DNA of 64,000 nt. Source: JAJPKK01 sp963824905 (lineage in GTDB: Bacteria; Pseudomonadota; Alphaproteobacteria; Rhizobiales; Xanthobacteraceae). The stretch is from NCBI GenBank assembly GCA_963824905.1, contig CAWGRH010000002.1, positions 186,001 through 250,000 on the forward strand. The letters run 5' to 3'. The position numbers and the translations under genes are program-made. Positions 10,517 to 19,741 of the stretch are shown here, piece after piece. The notes below the pieces were generated by a model that was given only the letters and a program-made list of their open reading frames with translations, did no database searches and was not told where the DNA came from. The stretch's first letter is position 1. The number at the start of each line of letters is the position of its first letter.

Positions 10517-11341
10517 TCAGTAGATGGCCGCATTCACCGGCGGGGCCGGCTCCCAGAGCTTGAAGTTCACGCCCGCCCTGGCGAAGGCCCCACGCGTCTC
10601 GAAGGTTTTGCCGAGAACGAAGCTTGCCGGCACGGTTGGGACCGCCGCGCTCTGGGTTTGGATCGTGCCGAGGTCGTAGTACCCGCCCTCGGCCTTGACC
10701 GACCAGCGCGGCAAGAACGCCCATTCGACGCCGCCGCCGAACGTCCAGCCGTTCTGGACGCGCGATGTGTTGGACGGATATTGAACCGCGGCGAAGTTAT
10801 GGGCCTGGGTGACGTCGACCCCGCCCATGGCGAGACCGCCGGTCATATAGACGAGCAGGCGGTCGAAAGCGACGCCGAAACGACCCCGCAACGTGCCGAG
10901 CCAGGTCAGGCTCTCCGTTGCAACGAAGCTCGAGCCCGGCCCGGTATTGATCGGGAACGGGGATACGATGGCGAACGGGCCGCCGATGTTTTCCGACGCC
11001 TTGACGTCGACCCCCTGCATGTCGGCCTCGATGCCGAGCACGAGCTTGCCGGCCTGCCAGTTGTAACCGGCCTGGCCGCCGCCGAAGAAGCCGTTGGCGC
11101 CCATCTGTCCGCCGGGGATGATGTCGCAGCCGAGGCCCTGCATCGCGCCGGTCGGGTCGAGGCAGAACGGATATCCATTGTCCTCGAGCTGCAGCCAGCC
11201 GGCATTGCCGCCGATATAGAGGCCGGTCCAGCTGAACTCGGGTGGCGGCGGCGCCTTGGCGTAGGGAACGGGCATGTCGGCCGCGACCGCGGTGGCCGCC
11301 ATCATTCCGAGGGCGAAGCCCGCAATGACGAGACGTCTCAT
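10517..11341 (-). CDS. Outer-membrane beta-barrel protein (Omp25/31-like)
   Basis: 274 aa from ATG 11341, chosen because GAGGGGG sits just upstream and a signal peptide follows (RRLVIAGFALGMMAATAVAA). After cleavage comes the family-typical DMPVPYAKAPPPPEFSWTGLYIGGNAGW, with alternating hydrophobic strands and a terminal AFARAGVNFKLW. Fits PF13505-type eight-stranded porin-like barrels of Rhizobiales. It sits inside the flavinylation operon between the FMN-binding protein and apbE. Confidence 0.8.
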   Translation of the reverse strand: MRRLVIAGFALGMMAATAVAADMPVPYAKAPPPPEFSWTGLYIGGNAGWLQLEDNGYPFCLDPTGAMQGLGCDIIPGGQMGANGFFGGGQAGYNWQAGKLVLGIEADMQGVDVKASENIGGPFAIVSPFPINTGPGSSFVATESLTWLGTLRGRFGVAFDRLLVYMTGGLAMGGVDVTQAHNFAAVQYPSNTSRVQNGWTFGGGVEWAFLPRWSVKAEGGYYDLGTIQTQSAAVPTVPASFVLGKTFETRGAFARAGVNFKLWEPAPPVNAAIY

Positions 11342-11429
11342 GAAGCTTACCCCCTCGTAACCGGATGCATCGATGATGGATGCGGGCATCGCGCCCGACG
11401 AATTTTGACTGAGCCGTTGGGCAGACATG

Positions 11430-11900
11430 CTATCGCCCCTTCCCGCCGTAGGTCGCGAGCACGCGCTTCACGCCTTCGGTGACGTGGAGCGAGGACAGGG
11501 TCGCGCCGGAGATGTTGCGGATGTCGCCGCCGATATGCAGCGAACTGCCGTTGCCCTTGCCGACGAACTGGCCGAGCCAACCGGAGTCGCGAACCTCGCC
11601 GCCATAGGATTCGCGGTAGGTCAGGATATCGACCTTCTTGACCCTTCCGGCGGTGTCGAGCGCGACGACATAGTCGATATAGAGATGCTTGCCGATCACG
11701 TGGTCGAGCACGACGAGGCCGAGCAACTGGCCGCCGGCCATCGCTTTCCACGAGCGGCCGTCATAGTCGACGAAACTTGTGGCCGTCGGGAACGCTGCCT
11801 TCTGCGCCTGAGGCAGGCTCATATAGACGACCGCATAGGCCGGCGATGCCACCGCGCTCAACGCGGCCACCGGCAGGCTCCAACGCATCCAATCCGACAT
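11430..11900 (-). CDS. FMN-binding domain protein (ApbE substrate)
   Basis: 156 aa from ATG 11900, with a signal peptide (WSLPVAALSAVASPAYA). The PF04205 FMN-binding domain includes YRESYGGEVRDSGWLGQF and the flavinylation motif SGATLSS, whose Thr134 is the expected phosphoester attachment site for FMN. It should be a periplasmic one- or two-electron carrier. The modifying enzyme ApbE and a b-type cytochrome-like protein follow downstream on the same strand. Confidence 0.85.
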   Translation of the reverse strand: MSDWMRWSLPVAALSAVASPAYAVVYMSLPQAQKAAFPTATSFVDYDGRSWKAMAGGQLLGLVVLDHVIGKHLYIDYVVALDTAGRVKKVDILTYRESYGGEVRDSGWLGQFVGKGNGSSLHIGGDIRNISGATLSSLHVTEGVKRVLATYGGKGR

Positions 11901-11966
11901 GACCGTCTCAACCTCGTTTTGCGAACCGCGCTGCACCGGCCAACTCGGCCAGCCGCGCGACCCGCG

Positions 11967-13997
11967 TCAGAAAAAGAAGCCTACGCCGCCGAGCACCGAA
12001 TCCGACCGCGCTCCGAACGGATCGTCGTTGATGACCTTCTGCCACGTCACCTTCAGCACGAGCTGCGGTGACGGGAACAGCGCGAAGCCGGCATTGTGGA
12101 AGCGCGTCTGCCCGGCGCCGGTCGGCGCATTGACGTCAGTTCCGGCATATCCGGCCGTCTGGAAGTTCTGGAAGGTATAGCGATAGAACGGCACCAGCTC
12201 CCAATCGCTGCTGAGAATGTTGCCGAGCGGCAGATGGTAGGCGAGCTCACCCGAATAACCATACATCGATTTGCCGACGTTGTTGGTCGGATCGCTGTCG
12301 TTGTTGGCGCGCAGGTTGGCCGGGCTGCCGAACGTCACGTAAACATATTCGGCACGCGCTTCCCACCCCGTGTTCGCGATGTGATAGCGGAACTCGGTGT
12401 CGAACATGCTGAGATTCGTGCGGCCGAGCAGCATGCCGTTGTCCGCATAGGCGCCACGCGGCGACGTGTTCGGCGAGTAATAGGCGCTGGTGGTGCCGGC
12501 GAATCCGGGCAGCATGGGCGGCGAATAGGCGAGCTGCGCGGCAACCGCGATGTCGTTGTTGAGCTGCCGGAAGTCGCCGCGTACCGGCAGCGAGAAGCCG
12601 AGCCCACTCAAGCCGTCGATGCCGGCGACATACCCCGTCGGGAACGGCGGGACCGTATTGGCGTCGGTTCGCACGGCGAAATCGTCGCCGAAGTCCTCAA
12701 GGCTCGTGCTCGCCTGGATCGTGTAGGTCAGGCCCTCCGCGATCGTGCCGTAGATGCTGGTTGCCGGCGCCTTCCAGGTCGAGGGAATGAGGCCGTTGTA
12801 GAGCTCGGGCCGCATCACGCTGTAGAACTGCGTCGGCTCGTGATGCTCGTTGATGTAGCCCATCGGGATGAGGTCGATGCCGGGCGCGCGCCAGTTGAAC
12901 TGGTCCATGATCTTGAAGTCGACCCAGACCTGCTCGATCTCGGCGGTGCCGTGGAGCTTGTCGTCGCCGTCGAATCCGGTGCCGGCGTGCTCGAACTCGA
13001 TCTCCGCGTTGAAGATGATGTTCTCGGTGATCTGATAGGTCGGCAGCAGCACGAGGCGATGCGCGTCGAACCCGTTCTGCCACTGGCCGAGGGCGTCGGG
13101 GTTCTGCTGGAAGCCGAACGCCATTTCGCCATAGGCGCCGATGCTCAGTCCGGTCACCGGGGACGGCGCGATTCCGAGCAGGCCTTTGTTCGCGGTTGCC
13201 GTGCCTGGGCCGTTCCAGGAAGGCACCGAGCCGCCGGGAACAGCGGGCTGCCCCTCAGGAGGCGGCGCTCCCGGCGTCGCGGGCTGTGCGGTGACGGCCC
13301 AATCCGGTGTGCCGGCCGGAGCTGGCTTGCCGGGCTTGCCCGCAGGCGTCCCGCCGGGCGCCGCCGGCGCACCGGGGGTACCTGCCGGTGCGGTGCCAGG
13401 CTGGGTCGACGTGACCCAATCCGGAGCGCCGGCAGGCGCCGGCTTTCCGGGCTTGGCGGGTGTCGCTCCGGGTGCGCCAGGTGCGCCGGGGGTGCCGGGC
13501 TTACCAGGAGCGCCGGGTGTGCCCGGGGCGACCTTCTGATTGAGCTCGGTTTCGAGCGCGTGGATCCGCTGCTCCATCGCTTCGAATTTTTTGACGATAT
13601 CGTCTGCAGACGCAGTGGACGGCGTCGATCCCGGCGCTGGCGACGAAGGCTGAGCCGTCGACGGCTGCGATGACGGAGGTTGCGCCGAAGACGGCGCCGA
13701 CGATGCCGGCTGTGACGATGCAGGCTGCGATTGCGAAACCTGTGCCGCCTTCTGCGACGAAGACCGCGGTGGAGCCTGTGTGCTTGGCGACGAAGTCTTT
13801 GGCGACGGAGACTGCGCTGGCGGCGAGCCGTCCTGCGCAAATGCCATTCCGCCGCCCGTCATTGCCGTCGCCAGCAAGAGTGCTGCGAGCCTTGCGCGGT
13901 GGTTGTGATGTGAACGCGCGCCATGCCCACGCGCAATGACAATAGCGTTCCCTGAGCCGAACGGCCCAGCAAGCTGCCGCATCTCCGACCGGTCCAT
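11967..13997 (-). CDS. Outer-membrane porin with Ser/Pro and collagen-like N-terminal linker
   Basis: 676 aa from ATG 13997; other in-frame starts lie upstream. A signal peptide (LAALLLATAMTGGGMAFAQ) is followed by a Ser/Pro/Gln-rich stretch (nt 13608-13829). A short coiled coil (FEAMEQRIHALETELNQK) comes next, then about 105 residues of Gly-X-Y-like repeats (PGTPGAPGKPG and two copies of KPGKPAPAGxPDW, nt 13212-13532). The C-terminal roughly 395 residues form a beta-barrel (LSIGAYGEMAFGFQQ to terminal VLGGVGFFF) of the phosphate/anion-selective porin type. First gene of the flavinylation operon. The linker may span the periplasm or peptidoglycan; it is unusual for a porin. Confidence 0.75.
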   Translation of the reverse strand: MDRSEMRQLAGPFGSGNAIVIARGHGARSHHNHRARLAALLLATAMTGGGMAFAQDGSPPAQSPSPKTSSPSTQAPPRSSSQKAAQVSQSQPASSQPASSAPSSAQPPSSQPSTAQPSSPAPGSTPSTASADDIVKKFEAMEQRIHALETELNQKVAPGTPGAPGKPGTPGAPGAPGATPAKPGKPAPAGAPDWVTSTQPGTAPAGTPGAPAAPGGTPAGKPGKPAPAGTPDWAVTAQPATPGAPPPEGQPAVPGGSVPSWNGPGTATANKGLLGIAPSPVTGLSIGAYGEMAFGFQQNPDALGQWQNGFDAHRLVLLPTYQITENIIFNAEIEFEHAGTGFDGDDKLHGTAEIEQVWVDFKIMDQFNWRAPGIDLIPMGYINEHHEPTQFYSVMRPELYNGLIPSTWKAPATSIYGTIAEGLTYTIQASTSLEDFGDDFAVRTDANTVPPFPTGYVAGIDGLSGLGFSLPVRGDFRQLNNDIAVAAQLAYSPPMLPGFAGTTSAYYSPNTSPRGAYADNGMLLGRTNLSMFDTEFRYHIANTGWEARAEYVYVTFGSPANLRANNDSDPTNNVGKSMYGYSGELAYHLPLGNILSSDWELVPFYRYTFQNFQTAGYAGTDVNAPTGAGQTRFHNAGFALFPSPQLVLKVTWQKVINDDPFGARSDSVLGGVGFFF

Positions 13998-14196
13998 CGA
14001 CAACAGACCGCGCAGCCTCAGATCCCTGAAGCCCCCCATTTCGCCAGCCCCCGCATCATTTTCGGCAGGCACCCCAACGTCCCAACGCCCGCCAACTGCA
14101 AGCGGAGGGATAAAACAAAGCCGCTGAAAGATGAATACAGGCGGCAGTAGAATCGATCTAAAGGCCAGTAAAAACAGGCTGCCCACGAAGTTTTAA

Positions 14197-14248
14197 TTGG
14201 ACGAATTCCAATCTATAATTGGACAAGTTCTAAGTTTTGTTCTTAGAA
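14197..14248. promoter_or_regulatory. AT-rich operator-like dyads between divergent genes
   Basis: Two copies of a dyad, TTGGA-N5-TCCAA (14197-14211) and TTGGA-N5-TCTAA (14219-14233), are 22 bp apart, about two helical turns. The second overlaps a perfect inverted repeat TTCTAAG-N7-CTTAGAA (14228-14248). The whole stretch is AT-rich within GC-rich DNA, as expected for a promoter and operator serving the porin operon. The TTCTAA/TTAGAA half-sites recall Irr-type iron-control elements, but this is only a resemblance. Confidence 0.4.
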
Positions 14249-14786
14249 TTAGTATAATTCAAACTCTATAGTTTAGAGCGATCCTAATCTGTTTGCCAGG
14301 CCGCTAGGCGCGCCAATCTGCCCGCCCGCCGGGAAAATGCTAATGGCGCCATGCGACTTACCGGAGCGTCCGGGCCGATTGCTGTGTCCAACCGTGTTTT
14401 GGCGCGCCGATGTTGTCGCGGACACTCTCTATCGAGGGCATAGGCCAGCACTTGCACGACACCGGACGGGTACCGCGCGCCCACACCGCAGGGTTGCATG
14501 ATGCCGATTTACCGCAGTGCGTAGACAAACCTCTTGGTCGAGGGGAACTGCCCTCCCCGGACGTCGCTGGCCGGGCTCCATGTCGAGCGCTCGGACAGAA
14601 TCGGCGTCGAGAATGCGGTTCGGCGGCTGCGCGAACATCTCGCAGTCAGTGTTCTGGTGCACCCGCAGAACTCGGAATAGCATGATCCGCATCGGCCGTG
14701 CGGCCGTCCGTCCGCTGAGGGGACCATCGGCGGCGAACGAGTCGACACGGCCCCACGAAATGCCCGGAGCGAACCCGAGTGTGCCC
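14249..14786. other. Intergenic region between porin operon and TctC gene
   Basis: No intact gene is supported. A plus-strand stretch ending at TAG 14680 (LAGLHVERSDRIGVENAV, then LREHLAVSVLVHPQNSE) looks protein-like in composition but has no start and no recognisable family. It may be the 3' remnant of a lost gene. Confidence 0.35.
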
Positions 14787-15779
14787 ATGACGAAACTTCC
14801 GCGCCGCCGATTCTTGCAGCTTGCCGCCTCGGCGGCTGTTCCGAGCCTCCCGCGCGCTGCGCGGGCGCAGGCCTGGCCATCGCGGCCGATCACCCTGATC
14901 GTGCCCTTCGCCGCGGGCGGCCCGACCGACGTCGCCGCCCGCATCGCGAGTGAGCACATGTCGCGCACGCTCGGCCAGCAATGCGTCGTCGAGAACGTGG
15001 TCGGCGCGGGTGGCACCGTCGGCTCGGCCCGCACCATGCGCGCGCCGCCCGACGGCTACACCATCCAGATGGGCCACATGGGAACGCACGCCATCGCGGT
15101 GTCGCTCTACGCCAATCTCGCCTACAAGCCCGAGACCGATTTCGAGCCGATCGGCGTCGTCTGCTCGCAGCCGCTGCTGATCGCCGCGCGGAAGGATTTC
15201 CCGGCCAAGGATGTCCGCGAGTTCATCGCCTATGTGAAGGCGAATGCCGACAAGCTCAACCTCGCCCATACCGGCGTCGGCTCGATGTCTTTCACCTACG
15301 CGCTCGTGCTCAATGCCGATCTCGCCGTGAAGCCGACGCTCGTTCCGTACGGCGGCAATGCGCCCGCCATGACCGCCCTGCTCGGCGGCCAGGTCGATTA
15401 CTTCATGGGCACCATCCTGGACATCGCCTCGCATTACGGGTCCGGCGGCGTGAAGGTCTATGCGTTCGGCGCGCACGAACGCAATCCGACCCTGCCAAAT
15501 GTTCCCACCACCATCGAGGCCGGCCTCCAAAACCTCGACGCGGCGCCGTGGTGGGCGCTGTTCGCGCCGAAGGGCACGCCCAAACCAATTCTCGACCGGC
15601 TTTCCGATGCGGTCGACAAGGCACTCGATGATCCGAACACGAGAAAGCGCCTGCTCGAGCTCGGCGCGGTGATTCCGGATAAGTCTCAGCGCGGCCAGCA
15701 GGCCCTCGCGTCGCTGGTGAAGAGCGACATTGCGCGGTGGGGTCCGATCATGAAGGCGGCGAACGTACGGGTCGACTGA
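14787..15779 (+). CDS. Tripartite tricarboxylate transporter substrate-binding protein (Bug/TctC family)
   Basis: 330 aa from ATG 14787, which gives a clean Tat-type signal (PRRRFLQLAASAAVPSLPRAARAQA). The family hallmarks are WPSRPITLIVPFAAGGPTDVAAR, GAGGTVGSARTMRAPPDGYT, VPYGGNAPAMTALLGGQVDY and WWALFAPKGTPKPILDRL. Such proteins bind carboxylates and related solutes in the periplasm. Most Bug genes in these genomes are orphans; no TctA/TctB is adjacent, so the ligand is unknown. Confidence 0.9.
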   Translation: MTKLPRRRFLQLAASAAVPSLPRAARAQAWPSRPITLIVPFAAGGPTDVAARIASEHMSRTLGQQCVVENVVGAGGTVGSARTMRAPPDGYTIQMGHMGTHAIAVSLYANLAYKPETDFEPIGVVCSQPLLIAARKDFPAKDVREFIAYVKANADKLNLAHTGVGSMSFTYALVLNADLAVKPTLVPYGGNAPAMTALLGGQVDYFMGTILDIASHYGSGGVKVYAFGAHERNPTLPNVPTTIEAGLQNLDAAPWWALFAPKGTPKPILDRLSDAVDKALDDPNTRKRLLELGAVIPDKSQRGQQALASLVKSDIARWGPIMKAANVRVD

Positions 15780-15957
15780 CGAAGAGCCATCTCGCAATCG
15801 CGAACGAGTTCCAGACACGCGATTCGACGGTGAATTCGAAACAGGAGCGCATTTCGCTGGCGCTTCATTGGGGTTAGTCTTCCCGATCTCGGTCGCGACT
15901 CGCCTGCAAGAAATGTCATCGAGGCCGATGTAATCTCCGCTCCCGAATCGAGGAGGA

Positions 15958-16218
15958 ATGAATATGAAACGCATCGTTCTCGCCGTCGTGCTGTCGGCTT
16001 TCGCCCTGTCGCCTGCCCTCGCCCAGGACGCCGGCGACTCCTGCTCGACGAAGGCCGTGGGATCGGACGGCAAGAAACTCGCCGGCGCCGCGCTCAAAAG
16101 CTTCATGACTAAGTGCAAGAAGGACGCCTGCGAGCCGAAGGCTGTCGACAAGAACGGCAAGGCGCTCGCCGGCGCCGCCAAGGCGAGCTTCTTGAAGAAG
16201 TGCGAGACCGACGCCTGA
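15958..16218 (+). CDS. PsiF-repeat small secreted protein
   Basis: 86 aa with a strong ribosome-binding site (GAGGAGGA immediately before ATG) and a signal peptide (IVLAVVLSAFALSPALAQ). It has two copies of a PsiF-like repeat: KKLAGAALKSFMTKCKK and KALAGAAKASFLKKCE, each with paired cysteines. PsiF of E. coli is phosphate-starvation induced, of unknown function. No Pho box was identified here. Confidence 0.75.
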   Translation: MNMKRIVLAVVLSAFALSPALAQDAGDSCSTKAVGSDGKKLAGAALKSFMTKCKKDACEPKAVDKNGKALAGAAKASFLKKCETDA

Positions 16219-16238
16219 GAGCATGCGACTCACTGCGA

Positions 16239-16352
16239 GTCATGGCCGGGCTTGTCCCGGCCACCCCGATCACATGGCACCGGGCTTTCCTCTACCGAGC
16301 AATGACCACCGTGCCTAATGATCGGGGTCGCCGGGACAAGCCCGGCGATGAC
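16239..16352. repeat. Palindromic intergenic repeat, type C (complete copy)
   Basis: Arms GTCATGGCCGGGCTTGTC and GACAAGCCCGGCGATGAC enclose a second inverted pair (CCCCGATCA / TGATCGGGG). It lies between the convergent PsiF-like gene and the helicase gene. A second copy at 19378-19723 is interrupted by an insertion; shorter relatives lie at 55324-55358 and 61612-61649. Confidence 0.75.
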
Positions 16353-16372
16353 CCGGGAAAATGGTCGAGCAA

Positions 16373-17791
16373 TCAGTCCCCCGCGATCCGCTGCGGCCGG
16401 GGCCCGCCTTCGAGCTGCGCCCAGCCCGTGAACTCTACCAGCATCGGATCGACCCGGATGTCGGCCGGGCGCAGCGGCCGGGCAAACGACAAGCCCGCCA
16501 TGCTGCGCACCCGCGACAGCGCCACGTAGACCTGGCCGGGCGCGAACGCGCCGGAGCCGAGGTCGATGCGCACGTCGTCGAGGGTAAGACCCTGCGCCTT
16601 GTGGATCGTCACCGCCCAGGCCGGGATGAGCGGGAGCTGGCGATAGGCGCCGACCACCTCGGTCTCGATGCGTCGCGTCTTCTCGTTCCACTGCTGCCGC
16701 ACCTTCTCCCAGGCGACCGGCGACACGAGATGCTCGCCGCGCCCGCGGTCGAAGGCGACGGTCGCGCCGTCCTCGCCGAGCGCGGTCACAGTGCCGAGCG
16801 AGCCGTTGACGAAGCGGGCGCCGGCGTCGTTCTTCACCGCCATCACCCGGGCGCCGACCGCAAGCTCGATATGCTCCGGGACCGGAAGGCTCGCCGGCGC
16901 CAGCGTGAACGCGCTCTCGATCTTCGCCTTGAAGCCCATACGCTCGCTGCCGAGCGCCGCAAGGCCGCGCTTGTTGTAGCCCTCCGCGGCGGCACGAGTC
17001 GCGGTCAGTAGCAGCGGCGCGACGCCCTCGCGATGCGGCCCGACACAGCGCCGGTTGAGTGTCTCCAACGCCGCCTCGACGTCATCGCCCGCGCGGATCG
17101 CGCCGAGGACGTCGACGAAGTCCTGCTCCTCCTGACGCCACACGCGGTCGAGGGTCACCGTCCGCACCGGCAGATCCGCCAGCGCATGGGCGTTGAAGGC
17201 GAACGGTCCGGAATAACCGAGCGCTTCCAGCATCGGCCAATCATCGGGCGCGATCACTGGCGGAAGCTGCAGGAAGTCGCCGACCATGACGATCTGGACG
17301 CCGCCGAACCTACGCTGGTCGGCGCGCAGCTTCCGTAGCCGCGCATCCATGGCGTCCACGAGATCGGCGCGCACCATCGACACCTCGTCGACGATGAGCC
17401 GTTGCATTCTTTGATAGATACCGCCGAAGCGTCCGGCATCGGCGAGGTTCGCCGCATCGAGCACGTGCGGCTCGAAGCGGAAGAAGGAATGGATGGTCTG
17501 CGCCTGGGCGTTGAGCGCCGCGATGCCGGTCGGCGCCACGGTCGCCTGCCGCTCCCCTCCGGGCCGCGCCTTGAGGTATTGCACGAGCCGCGTCTTGCCG
17601 GTGCCGGCGCGGCCAATGATGAGCAGCGCCGGCACGCCGGCGTCGACCGCAGCGAGCGCCTCGGCGACACCCGGCGAGGCCTCGTAGGCCTCGTCAGGGG
17701 CGAATGCCGCCGCCTGCGCCCGGGTCGTCGTCGCGCTGCGGGCGAATTGGCCGAACCGTCGGGTCTTTGCCGGTGGATTGGGCGGCTTCAT
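16373..17791 (-). CDS. Pif1/RecD-like superfamily 1B DNA helicase
   Basis: 472 aa from ATG 17791. Motif I (Walker A) is GRAGTGKT, motif II is LIVDEVSM, motif III is MVGDFLQLPP, and the C-terminal domain has VTIHKAQGLTLD and YVALSRVRS. This is the layout of Pif1-like and RecD2-type 5'-3' helicases, without extra N-terminal domains. Preceded by a short basic, Pro-rich N-terminus. Stand-alone gene; probably DNA repair or replication-fork processing. Confidence 0.85.
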   Translation of the reverse strand: MKPPNPPAKTRRFGQFARSATTTRAQAAAFAPDEAYEASPGVAEALAAVDAGVPALLIIGRAGTGKTRLVQYLKARPGGERQATVAPTGIAALNAQAQTIHSFFRFEPHVLDAANLADAGRFGGIYQRMQRLIVDEVSMVRADLVDAMDARLRKLRADQRRFGGVQIVMVGDFLQLPPVIAPDDWPMLEALGYSGPFAFNAHALADLPVRTVTLDRVWRQEEQDFVDVLGAIRAGDDVEAALETLNRRCVGPHREGVAPLLLTATRAAAEGYNKRGLAALGSERMGFKAKIESAFTLAPASLPVPEHIELAVGARVMAVKNDAGARFVNGSLGTVTALGEDGATVAFDRGRGEHLVSPVAWEKVRQQWNEKTRRIETEVVGAYRQLPLIPAWAVTIHKAQGLTLDDVRIDLGSGAFAPGQVYVALSRVRSMAGLSFARPLRPADIRVDPMLVEFTGWAQLEGGPRPQRIAGD

Positions 17792-17944
17792 GGGTACCGG
17801 CTCTTTCGTCCTCGACTCGCGATCTTCGTACCATGAACCGGGCCCCGCCCGGCCGGCGTCGCACACGTTGCCGTTGCGACCCCATCAGCTTGCCATATTC
17901 GCGGAGCATATGCCGCCGGGTGTGACGAACGCGGGGGCGGGGTC

Positions 17945-19353
17945 GTGCGGGGCATCCATCGTTACCGATGGGCATTGCGCTTTTCGTGCGCGCTCTGTTG
18001 GGTCGGCGCCGGCATTTCGAACGCGCCCGGGACCGCTCATGCGCAATCGGTCCACGCGGACGAGCCGCCTCCAGCGGGTCGAACCTACGCGACCGGTGAC
18101 TGGGGCGGCGTTCGGTCCTACCTCGAGAATAACGGCGTCACCCTGACGCTTTCCTACGTGAACGATTTCCTCGCGAATGCCGGCGGCGGGATCAGGCCCG
18201 GCCAGATCGACCTCGGCGCGTTTCAGCCGCAAATCGACCTCGACCTGAAAAAGCTTGCCGGCTGGGAGGGCGGACACGTTCATGTTCATTGGCTGGTGAC
18301 GCATGGTCCGTTTTTCAGCCAGACCTATCTCGGCAACATCCTCGCGGTCTCGAACCTCGAGGCGGGGCCGGTCGCACGGCTCTACGCGCTCTGGTACGAG
18401 CAGAACGCGCCCGACGACAAGTGGTCGGTCCGCACCGGCCTGATGCTGGCGGACAGCCAATTCGCGCAGAGCACGACGGCGACGAACTTCATCAACAACG
18501 GCATCAGCTGGCCGACTTTTCTTGCCGGCAACCTCCCCGCCTCCGGACCCGCCTATCCGTTGCCCGCTCCCGGCGCGCGCATCCGCGTAAAGCCGCGCGA
18601 CGATGTCGCTCTTCAGGTCGGGGTGTTCAGCGGCGATCCCAGCGGCGGCGCCGGCTCGAACCTGCCGGAGCCGATACCGACCGGCACGGTGTTCAGCTTT
18701 CGCGGCGGCACCTTCATCATCGGCGAGGCGAGCTACCTGGCCAATCAGGGCAAGGACAATCAGGGCAATGGCTGGGGACTTCCGGGCGCCTACCGGATCG
18801 GGGCCTGGTATCACACCAGCTCCGCCTTCGCCGATCAGCGCTACGACACCATCGGCCTGTCGCTGGCAAATCCGGCCTCGACGGGCATTCCGCTCAATCA
18901 CACCGGGGATCAGGGCATCTACGGCGTGATCGACCAGATGCTCTATCGCGTGCCCGGCACCGACGACCAGGGCGTGTCCGCCTTCGTTCGCCTGGGCGGC
19001 GCGCCGAACGACCGCAACCTCATCAACTTCTACGGAGATGCCGGCGTGGTCTACAAAGGCATCCCCGGCCGGCCCGACGACAAAGCTCGGCATTGCCACG
19101 GCCTATGCGCGCATCGGCGAGAACGCCCGCGAGCTCGACGCCGATACCGCGACCTACACCAACGCCTACTTTCCGGTCCGCGGCGGCGAGACGATGATCG
19201 AGCTGATGTACCAGGCCCAGCTCGCCAAGTGGTGGACCCTGCAGCCGGACCTTCAATACATCATCCGGCCGGGCGGCGGCGTGCTCAACCCCGACGGCGG
19301 TCTTCGCCCAAACGCGTGGGTCGTCGGGGCTTCGGACGTCGTTGAATTTTTAG
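17945..19353 (+). CDS. OprB-type carbohydrate-selective porin (two homopolymer frameshifts)
   Basis: Signal peptide, then TYATGDWGGVRSYLENNGVTLTLSY, IDLDLKKLAGWEGG and NFINNGISWPTFLAGN, as in OprB-family sugar porins. The frame breaks at AAA 19082-19084, where AA would continue into KLGIATAYARIGENARELD. It breaks again at GGGG 19326-19329, where GGG would restore the normal porin end NAWVVGLRTSLNF and a TAG at 19351-19353. With both corrections the product is about 469 aa with the expected C-terminal Phe. Both events are single extra bases in homopolymers, suggesting sequencing error. Confidence 0.85.
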
Positions 19354-19377
19354 AGCGGGTTCGGCTCTCACATGAGC

Positions 19378-19723
19378 GTCATGGCCGGGCTCGTCCCACT
19401 GTTGTCCGGATTAGGGAAACACGAGTCTTGTGAGTCAGTTAGATGCTTCGGACCCAAAATGCGAAAGACTGCCGTTACGCAAAGCGCCGCAAAAACTGAC
19501 GCCTTCGGCGTCTCGGTGCCGGGCCGCCGCTTGCACAGTCGAGAGGCGCCACGAAAAATCCTGAGTCAGATCAACAACATTCTTCACGCATCGCGAGTCG
19601 GCGGCTGCCATCGCAACCGTTTCGCAAAATCCGGACAACAGTGGGCTCGTCCCGGCCACCCCGACCATGGGGCACGGCCGTGCCATGGTTAGCGGGGTCG
19701 CCAGGGACGAGCCCGGCGATGAC
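19378..19723. repeat. Type C palindromic repeat interrupted by a MITE-like insertion
   Basis: The left part (19378-19397, GTCATGGCCGGGCTCGTCCC) and right part (19643-19723, ending GACGAGCCCGGCGATGAC) together rebuild a complete type C repeat like the one at 16239-16352. Between them sits the 245-bp element, with GGGCTCGTCCC present on both sides as a target duplication. Confidence 0.8.
19398..19642. mobile_element. 245-bp MITE-like non-autonomous insertion element
   Basis: Terminal inverted repeats begin ACTGTTGTCCGGATT at the left; the reverse complement of the right end is identical for the same 15 bases, with AAAC shared a few bases further in. The element is flanked by an 11-bp direct duplication GGGCTCGTCCC (19387-19397 and 19643-19653), and removing it restores the type C repeat. 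It is too short to encode a transposase. The TSD length fits IS4-type transposition, but the family is not proven. Confidence 0.8.
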
Positions 19724-19741
19724 TGATGGGTGTGTCCCGTC

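Noticed and set aside
13141..13539. Collagen-like reading on the plus strand opposite the porin linker
   Set aside because: Gly/Pro-rich repeats of GGC/GCC type read as Gly-X-Y on both strands; it has no signal peptide or context and the minus-strand barrel gene is certain.
12096..13673. Long plus-strand open frame opposite the porin
   Set aside because: High-GC antisense frames stay open by chance; composition is Arg/Ala/Gly-rich without domains.
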